Shown: positions 31,201 to 44,200, numbered from the stretch's first letter. The stretch: DNA of 64,000 nt from Plantago major (GCA_026545765.1 CM048842.1:31731167-31795166), one strand, 5' to 3'. The notes: generated from the sequence alone by a model not told the origin. Numbers and translations are program-made.

Positions 31201-32640
31201 AAATGAGATTAGTTCTCACACCAATCGAACCATCCTAACTAAAGAATCTTCCAGAGAAATCCATTTCAATGAATTTCTTAGGACATTCTTTTGTCTAACA
31301 GAACATAAGGAAGAATTCTGCAAATGATTAGTATCATTGTTATTAAGAATTATTTTCTTCCTCGTGTGTTCCTTGGTGCTCCTTGTGGTGCTTTCAGATA
31401 CCTGTCAGGTTGCTGAGTCTGCTTGTCAGCAAACTTAGCTTTCCTTGCCAGATTTCTTCTAGCCCTGGCATTCAGATTTTTAGTGGCTTGACTTTTCTTC
31501 CACTTCTGATAATTGCTGTGAGCAATCCTAGCCTTTATCCATCATTCTTGCACTTGTTTATACTCACGGCAAGTTGTTTCAATGGCTTTATAGTCAATGC
31601 CATTTCGAGCATCTAGCGCTTAATCGAAGTTCTCATCTCAAACAGCTTTGCTAGTCTCGGTAGTCTATTTTCTTTCAAAACGTGATAGGAGAATTTGTCA
31701 CCTCGCAATTCTTCCTTTCTCGAGAGACATAGCATTGGTGATTACATTTTTCAAGATATGTTTCTTTCGTAAATATTCTAATTTCTTTTCGACTTGTTTT
31801 CCCACAAAGGTTTTGTCAAGAATGCCTTTCCATTGTCAATGCTTTTAGCTTTTCCTCAATTAATGCTATAAAGTTGTTTGGGAACCATCTTGTCGGTTGA
31901 ATCGATAAATGTTATTCTTTCATCACTCTTATTCAGAGTGGTAGAACTATTTGTTTGTGTGTCCAAAATAAGTCCTCCCTTTCTCAAGGATCTCTTAAAT
32001 AATATTGTACTTCAAGAAGAGTGTCACTTTTGACATAAGATTGGAAAGATACTTCCTTCTTTTGAGTTCCTTATTTTCGTAAAGAAGACCTTCACATTTC
32101 TTTTGAAGTTTGGCCAATGCTTCTTTATGTGACTTTTTCGTCTTTATATCCGAGCTTTAAGAAATGCATTTTCAAAGATCCTTTTCTATATCTTGATAAT
32201 TGTGAATTTTCCTTCAAGAGAATTCTTTTCTTCTTCAAAGATTTCGCCTAGCTCGACCATTAGAAATTCTCTTCGAGAGATCAAGTTCTCTTCGAGATGT
32301 TCCATCTTTGATTTCTTTCTCATCACTTTCATATGTATAACAAGAAGTATGTGTTACCTCATCAGCCATTAGACAAGGTTCAATGTTGGAGATATATGGA
32401 AAGATTTCTTCAGCCACTCCACACACTTCTTTCTTCTTTTGACCAAAGTCAACCACTTCATGAGAAACACCACACATCTCTGGAGAAGGCAGTGTGGAAT
32501 CATCTGAGTCTTCATCCTCGAATCCACTCAATGTCTAGAGCATCCAAATTGATTTGTATCTTCTTTCTTTCCTCAAGGAGCAGAGCTCTCCATCTCTTGA
32601 AGTTTCTTCTATCTTCTTGTCACCAGCCTTTAGCTTGTTG
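31201..32640 (-). pseudogene. Gag-protease linker region of element 2
   Basis: Colinear with 11961-13387. Contains a 98-residue open acidic piece (32235-32531) with CLMADEV and SYTYESD-like text (reads CYTYESDEKEI), a segment typical of Sirevirus Gag after the zinc knuckle, followed by helical Lys/Glu-rich residues. The section 31633-32052 recurs at 34669-35103. Confidence 0.62.
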
Positions 32641-33648
32641 AAAGGTGGCAATCCTTTTGAAATTACTGTGTTTCGATAATAGAAATGTATATCGCTTCCG
32701 ATTTCGCTTCCTCAAGATTAGATGCTTTCAAATGGGCTTGTTCAAATGAGCTAGACAATTGCATATTTTTGTACTGATGATAATTTGAGCCTAGATGCTT
32801 TTTCAGCTTCTCTTTGGCTTTTCTTCTCTCAATCTACCGACTGACATATTTTCTCATTTGCTTTACAACAAGAGCATTCTCCTCAGTCACCTCCTTGCCT
32901 TCCTTCTTGTCATAAGTTCTTTGAGCAACTAGAGCAATATTCGCAACTTTTCGCTTGTTTGTTCTCTTTGAGTTATCTCATAGTCAACAATGGCAAGGTG
33001 AGAGAAAAGTTCCACCGAATGATATCCGCATTCCTCGTTAAAGTAGAAAACTTTGTATGCTCCCGCTATGATTTAGACTTGTCACAATAGTCTTAATTTT
33101 TTTGGGTATATCTATAACTTTCACCATGCAAACATATAACTCATGAGTGTTGTAAACCGGAAATCTAGTTCTTAAAGAGTCTCAGGACCTTGTTTAAAGT
33201 TTTGGAATTTGAGCTTCAAAACTTCGAACTTATTTTCCTTTGTTTTCTCAATACAGATTTCTCAATCAGCTTGCTGCTACTGCTTTTGCACCCCAGCTTT
33301 ATAATCAGAGTGCTCGAGTAGAACGATGATGATATTATTATGAGCCCCGACCATCCACTAATTTCTTCGTATCTTCCATGTCCAGAGCTCTCGACTTCGC
33401 TCAGAATCACTGACTTGTAGGTCTCCCACCGTCGACGATCGTTCGTGAGGAGCCATCACTTAGTTCTCTGCCTCTACCATTAGAAACCTCCATGACTGCT
33501 TGAGTTGTTGAATGACTATGGGGCCATTCTTTATCACGCCGATCATTTCACACTCACGGTTTCTAGATGAAGCATCATGTCGTTCTTCCACTTCACATAA
33601 TTCTGCTTGAGAATCAGCGCCACTTAAAGACATCCCCATAAAACACAC
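32641..33648 (-). pseudogene. gag of element 2 (frame broken)
   Basis: A probable start at about 33633 (MSLSGADSQAELCEVEERHD) follows the primer-binding site by about 100 bp. The conserved block IGVIKNGPIVIQQLKQ at 33500-33550 matches element 1. The zinc-knuckle region near 32645-32690 is badly damaged, with a Tyr at the second Cys position as in element 1. Other pieces are spread over several frames. Confidence 0.72.
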
Positions 33649-33734
33649 TAAACAAACAAATCAAGTATAGGTGAAAGATGCTTAGTGAGCACTTATCTCA
33701 GATATAGGTTCGCAGTGTATGCTTGGGAACCTCC

Positions 33735-33745
33735 GCCCGATACCA
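33735..33745 (-). promoter_or_regulatory. Primer-binding site of element 2
   Basis: Minus-strand TGGTATCGGGC lies 2 bp inside the 5' LTR boundary (TGACA-AG). Same Met-tRNA-type site as element 1, again with the CAG position altered. Confidence 0.85.
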
Positions 33746-33747
33746 CT

Positions 33748-34668
33748 TGTCAGTCCAGATAATGGCAAAGTAAGAGACTAGAGAGGGGTTGAATAGTCTT
33801 TTTCAAACTTTTGTCGATAATACAATTTATCGATTTCGTGAAGATATCCATATTTATTTTCGTAGAGCTAAGACTTTTTGTGATAAGTCGACGTGCTCAA
33901 ATTTAAGATATGTGTAAATACTTAGCAATGTAAATAAAGCAAGTTACAAAATTCGTAAAGTAAATAATACAAGTCTTTATAGTGGTATCCAAGGTATAAT
34001 CCTTCAACTAATCCACTTCCTTTCTCGACTCTAGAATCCACTAAGACAGTATAGTCGAAGTTAACCTTACAAATATCTTCTCGATTCCTATGCTCAAGAA
34101 TTTGAGTTATTACTAGTTTCCCAAACTAAGTACTTCCTCTTTCGATTAGGTGTGGTTAAGGTAGTTTGTCAAAAGGCTTTTAATAACTTATTCATTATGC
34201 GATAGCTCTATGAATCAAATATACTTAATACACTTTTCAATGTATGGCATCTTGTTCTCCACATCGACCAAGTCTATGATAAGTGTTCAAGAGAATGAAT
34301 TTCATATATGAAATCTAATTCAACTCCTTCACAGATAACAATGCTTGTTATGGATCAGGACACTTAGAACTTTTGTGCTACTTAGAGTCAAGAGCTTTGG
34401 TCGCAACATAAAGCTTGAAGGTAAGTTGTATGCTTGAGAGTTTGAAAGATAGTGTTCAAAGGTTCTGTGTAAGTTCTGTATTTTCAAGCATTCTAAGTGT
34501 TGATATTTATAGTTGAAAATCATGCCGCTTTCAATAGTATCCGCTAGCTCAATGAAATTCAAACTATTGATATCTATAGCATCACAGATGCTTGTCTTCT
34601 TCTCGTAGATCGCTGCTTTTGTTCGTATATTTCGTCTGCAGCATTTAATGTACTGTACATATCTGAGT
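33748..34668 (-). repeat. Truncated 5' LTR of element 2
   Basis: Aligns with the inner 1000 bp or so of element 1's LTR (374 to about 1390) with internal gaps. It stops near 34668, where sequence switches abruptly to gag-protease linker. The TATA core is at 34504-34511. The U3 part upstream of the TATA box is mostly missing. Confidence 0.82.
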
Positions 34669-35103
34669 TCTCATCTCAGCAGCTTTGCTAGTCTCTTGGT
34701 AGTCTATTTTCTTTCCATAAAACGTGACATAGGAGAATTTGCCAGCTCCTGCAATTCTTCCTTTCTCGAGAGACATAGCACGTAAGTGATTACATTTTTC
34801 AAAGATTATGTTTCTTTTCAAAATTATTCTAGGCTTTTCTTTTGACTTGTTTTTCCCACAAAGGTTTGTCAAGAATCGCCTTTCCTATGTCAACGCCTTT
34901 TAGCTTTTCCGACCATTGATATAGGTTGTTTGGGAACCATCTTGCTAGCAATTCGATAAATGTTATTCTTTCATCACTCTTATTCAGTGGTAGAACTATT
35001 TGCTCAGGTGTCCAGCCCAAGTCCTCCCTTTTCCGTAGGATTCTTAAATAATATCAGACTTCGAAGAGTGTCACTAGCTTTAACAAAAGATTGGAAAGAT
35101 ACT
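34669..35103 (-). mobile_element. Displaced gag-protease linker fragment of the same copia family
   Basis: Near-duplicate of 31633-32052 in the same orientation, including TTTCTCGAGAGACATAGCA and TGTTTGGGAACCATCTTG. It cannot be normal flank of element 2. It is either a third element's internal region joined by recombination or an assembly join, and it runs straight into the gap. Confidence 0.8.
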
Positions 35104-35203
35104 NNNNNNNNNNNNNNNNNNNNNNNNNNNNNNNNNNNNNNNNNNNNNNNNNNNNNNNNNNNNNNNNNNNNNNNNNNNNNNNNNNNNNNNNNNNNNNNNN
35201 NNN
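35104..35203. other. 100-bp run of N (scaffold gap)
   Basis: Exactly 100 unknown bases, the conventional size for a gap of unknown length. The transition from retroelements to satellite is therefore not actually sequenced, and adjacency of the two sides depends on scaffolding. Confidence 0.98.
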
Positions 35204-38200
35204 CCTTTAGTGTGTTGCTTAACTCTCAAGTAGATTTATCGTTTGTTGTTCATCCCTCTCCTTTAGTGTATTGTTTTTATCTCTCAGTAGAGTTGTTCTT
35301 TTGTTGTCTATCCCACTCCTTTAGTGTGTAGCTTAACTCTCAAGTAGTTGCTCGTTTGTTGTTCATCCCTCTCCTTTAGTGTGTTGTTTTATCTCTCAAG
35401 TAGAGTTGTCGTTTGTTGTCAATCCACTACCTTTGTGTGTTGCTTAATCTCTCAAGTAGAGTTGTTCGTTTGTTGTCTATCCCACTCCTTTAGTGTGTTG
35501 CTTTTATCTCACAAGTAGAGTTGTTCGTTTGTTGTCTATCCCACTCCTTTAGTGTGTTGCTTAATAGATTTATACGTTTGTTCTTCATCCCTCTCCTTTA
35601 GTGTGTCGTTTTTATCCCTCAAGTAGTGTTGTTCGATTGTTGTCTATCCCACTCCTTCAGTGTTTAGCTTAACTCTCCAGTAGATTATACGTTTGTTGTT
35701 CATCCCTCTCCTTTAGTGTTATTTTTATCTCTCAAGTAGAGTTGTCCGTTTGTTTTCAATCCCTACATTTGTGTGTTGTTTAATTCTCAAGTAGATTTGC
35801 TCGTTTGATGTTCATCCCTCTCATTTAGTGTGTTGTTTTTATCTCTCAAGTAGCGTTGTTCGTTTGTTGTCTATCCCACTCCTTTAGTATGTTGCTTAAC
35901 ACTCAATTAGATTTATACATTTGTTGTTGAACCCTCTCCTTTAGTGTGTTGTTTTTATCTGTCAAGTAGTGTTGTTCGATTGTTGTCTATCCCACTCGTT
36001 TAGTGGGATTGTTGTCTATCCCACTCCTTTAGTGTGTAGCTTAACTCGCAAGTAGAGTTGTCCGTTTGTTTTCAATCTCACTACATTTGTGTGTTGTTTA
36101 AGTCTCAAGTAGATTCATCTCACTCCTTTAGTGTGTTGTTTTTATCTCTCAAGTAGAGTTGTTCGTTTGTTGTCTATCCCACTCCTTTAGTGTGTATCTT
36201 AACTCTCAAGTAGATTTATACGTTTGTTGTTCATCCCTCTCCTTTAATGTGTTGTTTTATCTCTCAAGTAGTGTTGTTGTTTGTTGTCTATCCACTCCTT
36301 TAGTGTGTTGCTTAACTCTCAAGTAGATTTGCTCGTTTGTTGTTCATCCCTCTCCTTTAGTGTGTTGTTTTATCTCTCAAGTAGAGTTGTTTCGTTTGTT
36401 GTCTATCCCACTCCATTTGTGTGCTTAACTCTCAAGTAGATTTATCGTTTGTTGTTCATCCCTCTCCTTTAGTGTGTTGTTTTATCTCTCAAGTAGTTGT
36501 TAGTTTGTTGTCTATCCCACTCCTTTAGTGTGTTGTTTAACTCTCAAGTAGATTTATCGTTTGTTGTTCATCCCTCTCCTTTAGTGTGTTGTTTTATCTC
36601 TCAAGTAGTTGTTAGTTTGTTGTCTATCCCACTCCTTTAGTGTGTTGCTTAACTCTCAAGTAGATTTGCTCGTTTGTTGTTCATCCCTCTCCTTTAGTGT
36701 GTTGTTTTATCTCTCAAGTAGTGTTGTTAGATTGTTTTCTATCACACTCGTTTAGTGTGTAGATTAACTCTCAAGAAATATTATACTTATGTTGTTAATC
36801 CCTCTCCGTTACTGAGTTGTTTTTATCTCTCAATAAGAGTTGTTAGTTTGTTTTCAATCCCTACATTTGTGTGTTGCTTAACTCTCAAGTAAATTTATCG
36901 TTTGTTGTTCATCCCTCTCCTTTAGTGTTGTTTTATCTCTCAAGTAGAGTTGTCCGTTTGTTGTCTATCCCACTCCGTTAGTGTGTTGCTTAACTCTCAA
37001 GTAGATTTATCGTTTGTTGTTCATCCCTCTCCTTTAGTGTGTTGTTTTATCTCTCAGTAGAGTTGTTCTTTTGTTGTCTATCCCACTCCTTTAGTGTGCT
37101 TAACTCTCAAGTAGATTTACTCGTTTATTGTTCATCCCTCTTCTTTTGTGTGTTGTTTTTAGCTCTCAATTAGATTTGTTCTTTTGTTGTCTATCCCACA
37201 CCTTCTGTGTGTTGTTTAACTCTCAAGTAGATTTATACGTTTGTTATTTATCTCACTCCTTTAGTGTGTTGTTATTATCTCTCAAGTAGAGTTGTTCGTT
37301 TGTTTTCAATCCACTCCTTTGTGTGTTGTTTAATTCTCAAGTAGATTTATCGTTTGTTGTTCATCCCTCTCCTTTAGTGTATTTGTTTCAGCTCTCAAGT
37401 AGAGTTGTTCGTTTGTTGTCTATCCCACTCCTTTAGTGTGTTGCTGAACTCTCAAGTAGATTTATCGTTTGTTGTTCATCCCTCTCCTTTAGTGTATTGT
37501 TTTTATCTCTCAAGTAAGTTGTTCTTTTGTTGTCTATCCCACTTTAGTGTGTTGCTTAACTCTCAAGTAGATTTATCGTTTGTTGTTCATCCCTCTCCTT
37601 TAGTGTGTTGTTTTTATCTCTCAAGTAGTTGTTCGTTTGTTGTCTATCCAACTCCTTTTGTGTGTTGCTTAACTCTCAAGTAGATTTATCGTTTGTTGTT
37701 CATCCCTCTCCTTTAGTGTGTTGTTTTATCTCTCAAGTAGTGTTGTTTTGTTGTCTATCCCACTCCTTTAGTGTGTGCTTAACTCTCAAGTAGTTGCTCG
37801 TTTGTTGTTCATCCCTCTCCTTTAGTGTGTTGTTTTATCTCTCAAGTAGAGTTGTTCGTTTGTTTCATCCCCACTACATTTGTGTGTTGTTTAATTCTCA
37901 AGTAATTTATCGTTTGTTGTTCATCCCTCTCCTTTAGTGTGTTGTTTTATCTCTCAAGTAGAGTTGTTGTTTGTTGTCTATCCCACTTTAGTGTGTTGCT
38001 TAACTCTCAAGTAGATTTGCTCGTTTGTTGTTCATCCCTCTCCTTTAGTGTGTTGTTTTATCTCTCAAGTAGAGTTGTTAGTTTGTTGTCTATCCCACTC
38101 CTTTAGTGTGTAGCTTAACTCTCAAGTAGATTTGCTCGTTTGTTGTTCATCCCTCTCCTTTAGTGTGTTTTTATCTCTCTCAAAGTAGTTGTTTTGTTGT

Positions 38201-41200
38201 CTATCCCCTCCTTTAGTGTGTGCTTAACTCTCAAGTAGATTTATCGTTTGTTGTTCATCCCTCTCCTTTAGTGTGTTGTTTTATCTCTCAAGTAGAGTTG
38301 TTAGTTTGTTTTCAATCCCACTCCTTTGTGTGTTGTTTAATTCTCAAGTAGATTTGCTCGTTTGTTGTTCATCCCTCTCCTTTAGTGTGTTGTTTTTATC
38401 TCTCAAGTAGTTGTTGTTTGTTGTCTATCCCACTTTAGTGTGTTGCTTAACTCTCAAGTAGATTTATCGTTTGTTGTTCATCCCTCTCCTTTAGTGTGTT
38501 GTTTTATCTCTCAAGTAGTGTTGTTCTTTTGTTCTATCCCACTCCTTTAGTGTGTTGCTTAACTCTCAAGTAAATTTATCGTTTGTTGTTCATCCCTCTC
38601 CTTTAGTGTTGTTTTATCTCTCAAGTAGAGTTGTTTGTTTTTTCAATCCCTACCTTTGTGTGTTGTTTAATTCTCAAGTAGATTTATCGTTTGTTGTTCA
38701 TCCCTCTCCTTTAGTGTGTTGTTTTATCTCTCAAGTAGTTGTTGTTTGTTGTCTATCCCACTCCTTTAGTGTGTTGCTTAACTCAAGTAGATTTATCGTT
38801 TGTTGTTCATCCCTCTCCTTTAGTGTGTTGTTTTTATCTCTCAGTAGAGTTGTTCTTTTGTTGTCTATCCCACTTTAGTGTGTAGCTTAACTCTCAAGTA
38901 GATTTATCGTTTGTTGTTCATCCCTCTCCTTTAGTGTTGTTTTTTATCTCTCAAGTAGAGTTGTTTGTTGTTTTCAATCCCACTCCTTTGTGTGTTTAAT
39001 TCTCAAGTAGATTTATCGTTTGTTGTTCATCCCTCTCCTTTAGTGTGTTTTTTATCTCTCAAGTAGTTGTTCGTTTGTTGTCTATCCCACTCCTTTAGTG
39101 TGTTGCTTAACTCTCAAGTAGATTTATCGTTTGTTGTTCATCCCTCTCCTTTAGTGTATTGTTTTATCTCTCAAGTAGTGTTGTTTTGTTGTCTATCCCA
39201 CTCCTTTAGTGTGTGCTTAACTCTCAAGTAGATTTATCGTTTGTTGTTCATCCCTCTCCTTTAGTGTTGTTTTTATCTCTCAAGTAGAGTTGTCCGTTTG
39301 TTTTCAATCCCACTCCTTTGTGTGTTGTTTAATTCTCAAGTAGATTTATCGTTTGTTGTTCATCCCTCTCCTTTAGTGTGTTGTTTTATCTCTCAAGTAG
39401 AGTTGTTAGTTTGTTGTCTATCCCTCCTTTAGTGTTGCTTAACTCTCAAGTAGATTTATCGTTTGTTGTTCATCCCTCTCCTTTAGTGTTGTTTTTTATC
39501 TCTCAAGTAGTGTTGTTGTTGTCTATCCCACTCCTTTAGTGTGTTGCTTAACTCTCAAGTAGATTTGCTCGTTTGTTGTTCATCCCTCTCCTTTAGTGTG
39601 TTGTTTTATCTCTCAAGTAAAGTTGTCGTTTGTTTCAATCCCACTACATTTGTGTGTTGTTTAATTCTCAAGTAGATTTATCGTTTGTTGTTCATCCCTC
39701 TCCTTTAGTGTGTTGTTTTATCTCTCAAGTAGAGTTGTTAGTTTGTTGTCTATCCACTCCTTTAGTGTGTTGCTTAACTCTCAAGTAGATTTATCGTATG
39801 TTGTTCATCCCTCTCCTTTAGTGTGGTTGTTTTATCTCTCTAGTAGAGAAGTTCATTTGTTGTTTATCCCACTCGTTTAGTGTGTAGCTTAACTCTCAAG
39901 TAGATTTATACGTTTGATGTTCATCCCTCTCCTTTAGTGTGTGCTTTTTATCTCTCAAGTAGAGTTGTCCGTTTGTTTTCAATCCCACTACATTTGTGTG
40001 TTGTTTAATTCTCAAGTAGATTTATCGTTTGTTGTTCATCCCTCTCCTTTAGTGTGTTGTTTTATCTCTCAAGTAGAGTTGTTACGTTTGTTGTCTATCC
40101 ACTCCTTTAGTGTGTTGCTTAACTCTCAAGTAGATTTATCGTTTGTTGTTCATCCCTCTCCTTTAGTGTGTTTTTTATCTCTCAAGTAGTTGTTCTTTTG
40201 TTGTCTATCCCACTTTAGTGTGTTGTTTTTATCTCTCAAGTAGAGTTGTTCGTTTGTTGTTCATCCCTCTCCTTTAGTGTGTTGTTTTTATCTCTCAAGT
40301 AGAGTTGTTCGTTTGTTTTCAATCCCACTACATTTGTGTGTTGTTTAAATCTCAAGTAGATTTATAAGTATGTTGTTAATCCCTCTCCTTTAGTGTGTTG
40401 TTTTTATCTCTCAAGAAGAGTTGTTCGTTTGTTTCTATCCTCCCTTTTAGTGTTGCTTAACTCTCAAGTAGATTTATCGTTTGTTGTTCATCCCTCTCCT
40501 TTAGTGTGTTGTTTTATCTCTCAAGTAGCGTTGTTCGTTTGTTGTCTATCCCACTCCTTTAGTGTGTTGCTTAACTCTCAAGTAGATTTGCTCGTTTGTT
40601 GTTCATCCCTCTCCTTTAGTGTGTTGTTTTATCTCTCAAGTAGTTGTTATTTGTTGTCTATCCCACTCCTTTAGTGTGTTGCTTAACTCTCAAGTAAATT
40701 TATCGTTTGTTGTTCATCCCTCTCCCTTAGTGTGTTGTTTTTATCTCTCAGGTAGTTGTTCGTTTGTTGTCTATCCCACTCCTTCAGTGTGTGCTTAACT
40801 CTCAAGTAGATTTATACGTTTGTTGTTCATCCCTCTCCTTTAGTGTGTTGTTTTTATCTCTCAATAATAGTTGTTAGTTTGTTGTCTATCCCACTCCTTT
40901 AGTGTGTTGCTAACTCTCAAGTAGATTTGCTCGTTTGTTGTTCATCCCTCTCCTTTAGTGTGTGTTTTTATCTCTCAATTAGAGTTGTTCTTTTGTTGTC
41001 TATCCCGCTCCTTTTGTGTGCTTAACTCTCAAGTAGATTTACGTTTGTTGTTCATCCCTCTCCTTTAATGTGTTGATTTTATATCTCAATTAGAGTTGTT
41101 TGTTTGTTGTCAATCCCACTCCTTTTTTGTGTTGTTTAACTCTCAACTAGATTTATACGTTTGTTGTTCATCCCTCTCCTTTGGTGTGTTGTTTTTATCT

Positions 41201-44200
41201 CTGAAGTATAGTTGTTCGTTTGTTATTTATCCCACTCCTTCAGTGTGTGCTTAACTCTCAAGTAGATTTATACGTTTGTTGTTCATGCCTCTCCTTTAGT
41301 GTGTTGTTTTTATCTCTCAAGAAGTGTTGTTGTTGTCTATCCCACTCCTTTAGTGTGTAGCATAACTCTCAAGTAAATTTACTCGTTTGTTGTTCATCCC
41401 TCTCCTTTAGTGTTTGTTTTTATCTCTCGAGTAGAGTTGTCCGTTTGTTTCAATCCCACTACATTTGTGTGTTGTTTTAGTCTCAAGTAGATTTATACGT
41501 TTGTTGTTCATCCCTCTCCTTTAGGGTGTTGTTTTTATCTCTCAAGTAGAGTTGTTCGTTTGTTGACTATCCCACTCCTTTAGTGTGTAGCTTCACTCTC
41601 AAGTAGATTAATACGTTTGTTGTTCATCCCTCTCCTTTAGTGTGTTGTTTTTATCTCTCAAGAAGAGTTGTTCGTTTGTTGTCTATACCACTCCTTTAGT
41701 GAGTTTCTTAACTCTCAAGTAGATTTATCGTTTGTTGTTCATCCCTCTCCTTTAGTGTTGTTTTATCTCTCAAGTAGAGTTGTTCTTTTGTTGTCTATCC
41801 CTCCTTTAGTGTGTGCTTAACTCTCAAGTAGATTTATCGTTTGTTGTTCATCCCTCTCCTTTAGTGTTTGTTTTTATCTCTCAAGTAGAGTTGTCCGTTT
41901 GTTGTCTATCCCACTCCTTTTGTGTGTTGCTTAACTCTCAACTAGATTTATACTTTTGTTGTTCATCACTCTCCTTTAGTGTGTTGTTTATATCTCTCAA
42001 GTAGAGTTGTTCGTTTGTTGTCTATCCCACTCCTTTGGTGTGTTGCTTAACTCTCAAGTAGATTTATCGTTTGTTGTTCATCCCTCTCCTTTAGTGTGTT
42101 GTTTTATCTCTCAAGTAGTTGTTTTGTTGTCTATCCCACTCCTTTAGTGTGTTGCTTAACTCTCAAGTAGATTTATCGTTTGTTGTTCATCCCTCTCCTT
42201 TAGTATTTGTTTTATCTCTCAAGTAGAGTTGTTAGTTTGTTTTCAATCCCTACATTTTGTGTGTTTAATTCTCAAGTAGATTTATCGTTTGTTGTTCATC
42301 CCTCTCCTTTAGTGTGTTGTGTTTTATCTCTCAAGTAGAGTTGTTAGTTTGTTGCTATCCCACTCCTTTAGTGTGTTGCTTAACTCTCAAGTAGATTTAT
42401 CGTATTTGTTCATCCCTCTCCTTTAGTGTGTTGTTTTATCTCTCAAGTAGTTGTTCTTTTGTTGTCTATCCCACTCCTTTAGTGTGTTTAACTCTCAAGT
42501 AGATTTATCGTTTGTTGTTCATCCCTCTCCTTTAGTGTGTTGTTTTATCTCTCAAGTAGAGTTGCCGTTTGTTTTCAATCCCACCATATTTGTGTGTTGT
42601 TTAATTCTCAAGTAGATTTTTACGTTTGTTGTTCATCACTGTCCTTTAGTGTGTTTTTTTATCTCTCAAGTAAAGTTGTTCGTTTGTTGTCGATCCCACT
42701 ACTTTAGTGTGTTGCTTAACTCTCAAGTAGATTTAAACGTTTGTTGTTCATCCCTCTCCTTTAGTATTTTGTTTTTATCTCTCAAGTAGTGTTGTTCGAT
42801 TGTTGTCTATCCCACTCCTTTAGTGTGTAGCTTAACTCTCAAGTATATTTATACGTTTGTTGTTCATCCCTCTCCTTTAGTGTGTTGTTTTTATCTCTCA
42901 AGTAGAGTTGTCCGTTTGTTTTCAATCTCACTACATTTGTGTGTTGTTTAAGTCTCAAGTAGATTCATCTCACTCCTTTAGTGTGTTGTTTTTATCTCTC
43001 AAGTAGAGTTGTTCGTTTGTTGTCTATCCCACTCCTTTAGTGTGTAGCTTAACTCTCAAGTAGATTTATACGTTGATTGTTCATCCCTCTCCTTTAGTGT
43101 ATGTTTTATCTCTCAAGAAGTGTTGTTCTTTTGTTGTCTATCCCACTTTAGTGTGTTGCTTAACTCTCAAGTAGATTTATCGTTTGTTGTTCATCCCTCT
43201 CCTTTAGTGTATTGTTTTATCTCTCAAGTAGTTGTTCTTTTGTTGTCTATCCCACTCCTTTAGTGTGTTGCTTAACTCTCAAGTAGATTTATACGTTTGT
43301 TGTTCATCCCTCTCCTTTAGTGTGTTGTTTTTATCTCTCAAGTAGAGTTGTTCGTTTGTTTTCTATCCCACTCCTTTAGTGTGTAGCTTAACCCTCAAGT
43401 AGATTTATACGTTTGTTGTTCATCCGTCTCCTTTAGTGTGTTGTTTTTATCTCTCAAGTAGATGTTTTCGTTTGTTGTCTATCCCACTCCTTTAGTATGT
43501 TGCTTAACTCTCAAGTATTTGCTCGTTTGTTGTTCATCCCTCTCCTTTAGTGAGTCATTTTTATCTCTCAAGAAGAGTTGTTCTTTTGTTGACTATCCCA
43601 CTACATTTGTGTGTTGTTTAATTCTCAAGTAGATTTATACGTTTGTTGTTCATCCCTCTCCTTTAGTGTGTTGTTTTTATCTCTCAAGTAGAGTTGTCCG
43701 TTTGTTTTCAATCCCACTACATTTGTGTGTTGTTTAATTCTCAAGTAGATTTATACGTTTGTTGTTCATCCCTCTCCTTTAGTGTGTTGTTTTTATCTCT
43801 CAAGTAGAGTTGTTCGTTTGTTGACTATCCCACTCCTTTAGTGTGTTGCTTAACTCTCAAGTAGATTTATACGTTTGTTGTTCATCCCTCTCCTTTAGTG
43901 TGTCGTTTTAATCTCTCAAGTAGTGTTGTTCTTTTGTTGTCTATCCCACTCGTTTAGTGTGTAGCTTAACTCTCAAGTAGATTTATACGTTTGTTGTTCA
44001 TCCCTCTCCTTTAGGGTGTTGTTTTTATCTCTCAAGTAGAGTTGTCCGTTTGTTTTCAATCCCACTACATTTGTGTGTTGTTTAATTCTCAAGTAGATTT
44101 ATACGTTTGTTGTTCATCCCTCTCCTTTAGTGTTGTATTTTTATCTCTCAAGTAGTTGTTAGTTTGTTGACTATCCCACTCCTTTAGTGTGTTGCTTAAC

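Larger units (their letters stand above)
18839..34668 (-). mobile_element. Element 2: Sirevirus-like copia, both LTRs truncated, interrupted by a solo LTR
   Basis: Same family, strand and internal order as element 1. Interior 19938-33747 is 13.8 kb; subtracting the 1.36-kb solo LTR and duplicated target leaves 12.45 kb, close to element 1's 12.5 kb. The 3' LTR lacks about 450 bp at its outer end and the 5' LTR lacks about 690 bp at its outer end, so no target duplication can be read. Coding regions are broken, but reverse transcriptase (27300-27788) and parts of the accessory gene remain open. Confidence 0.9.

Noticed and set aside
1..35103. tRNA, rRNA or other structural RNA genes
   Set aside because: Apart from the tRNA-complementary primer-binding sites, I saw no cloverleaf with A/B boxes or rRNA-like sequence.
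34960..35331. Open frame of 123 codons crossing the gap
   Set aside because: It contains 34 unknown residues from the N run and joins unrelated sequences.
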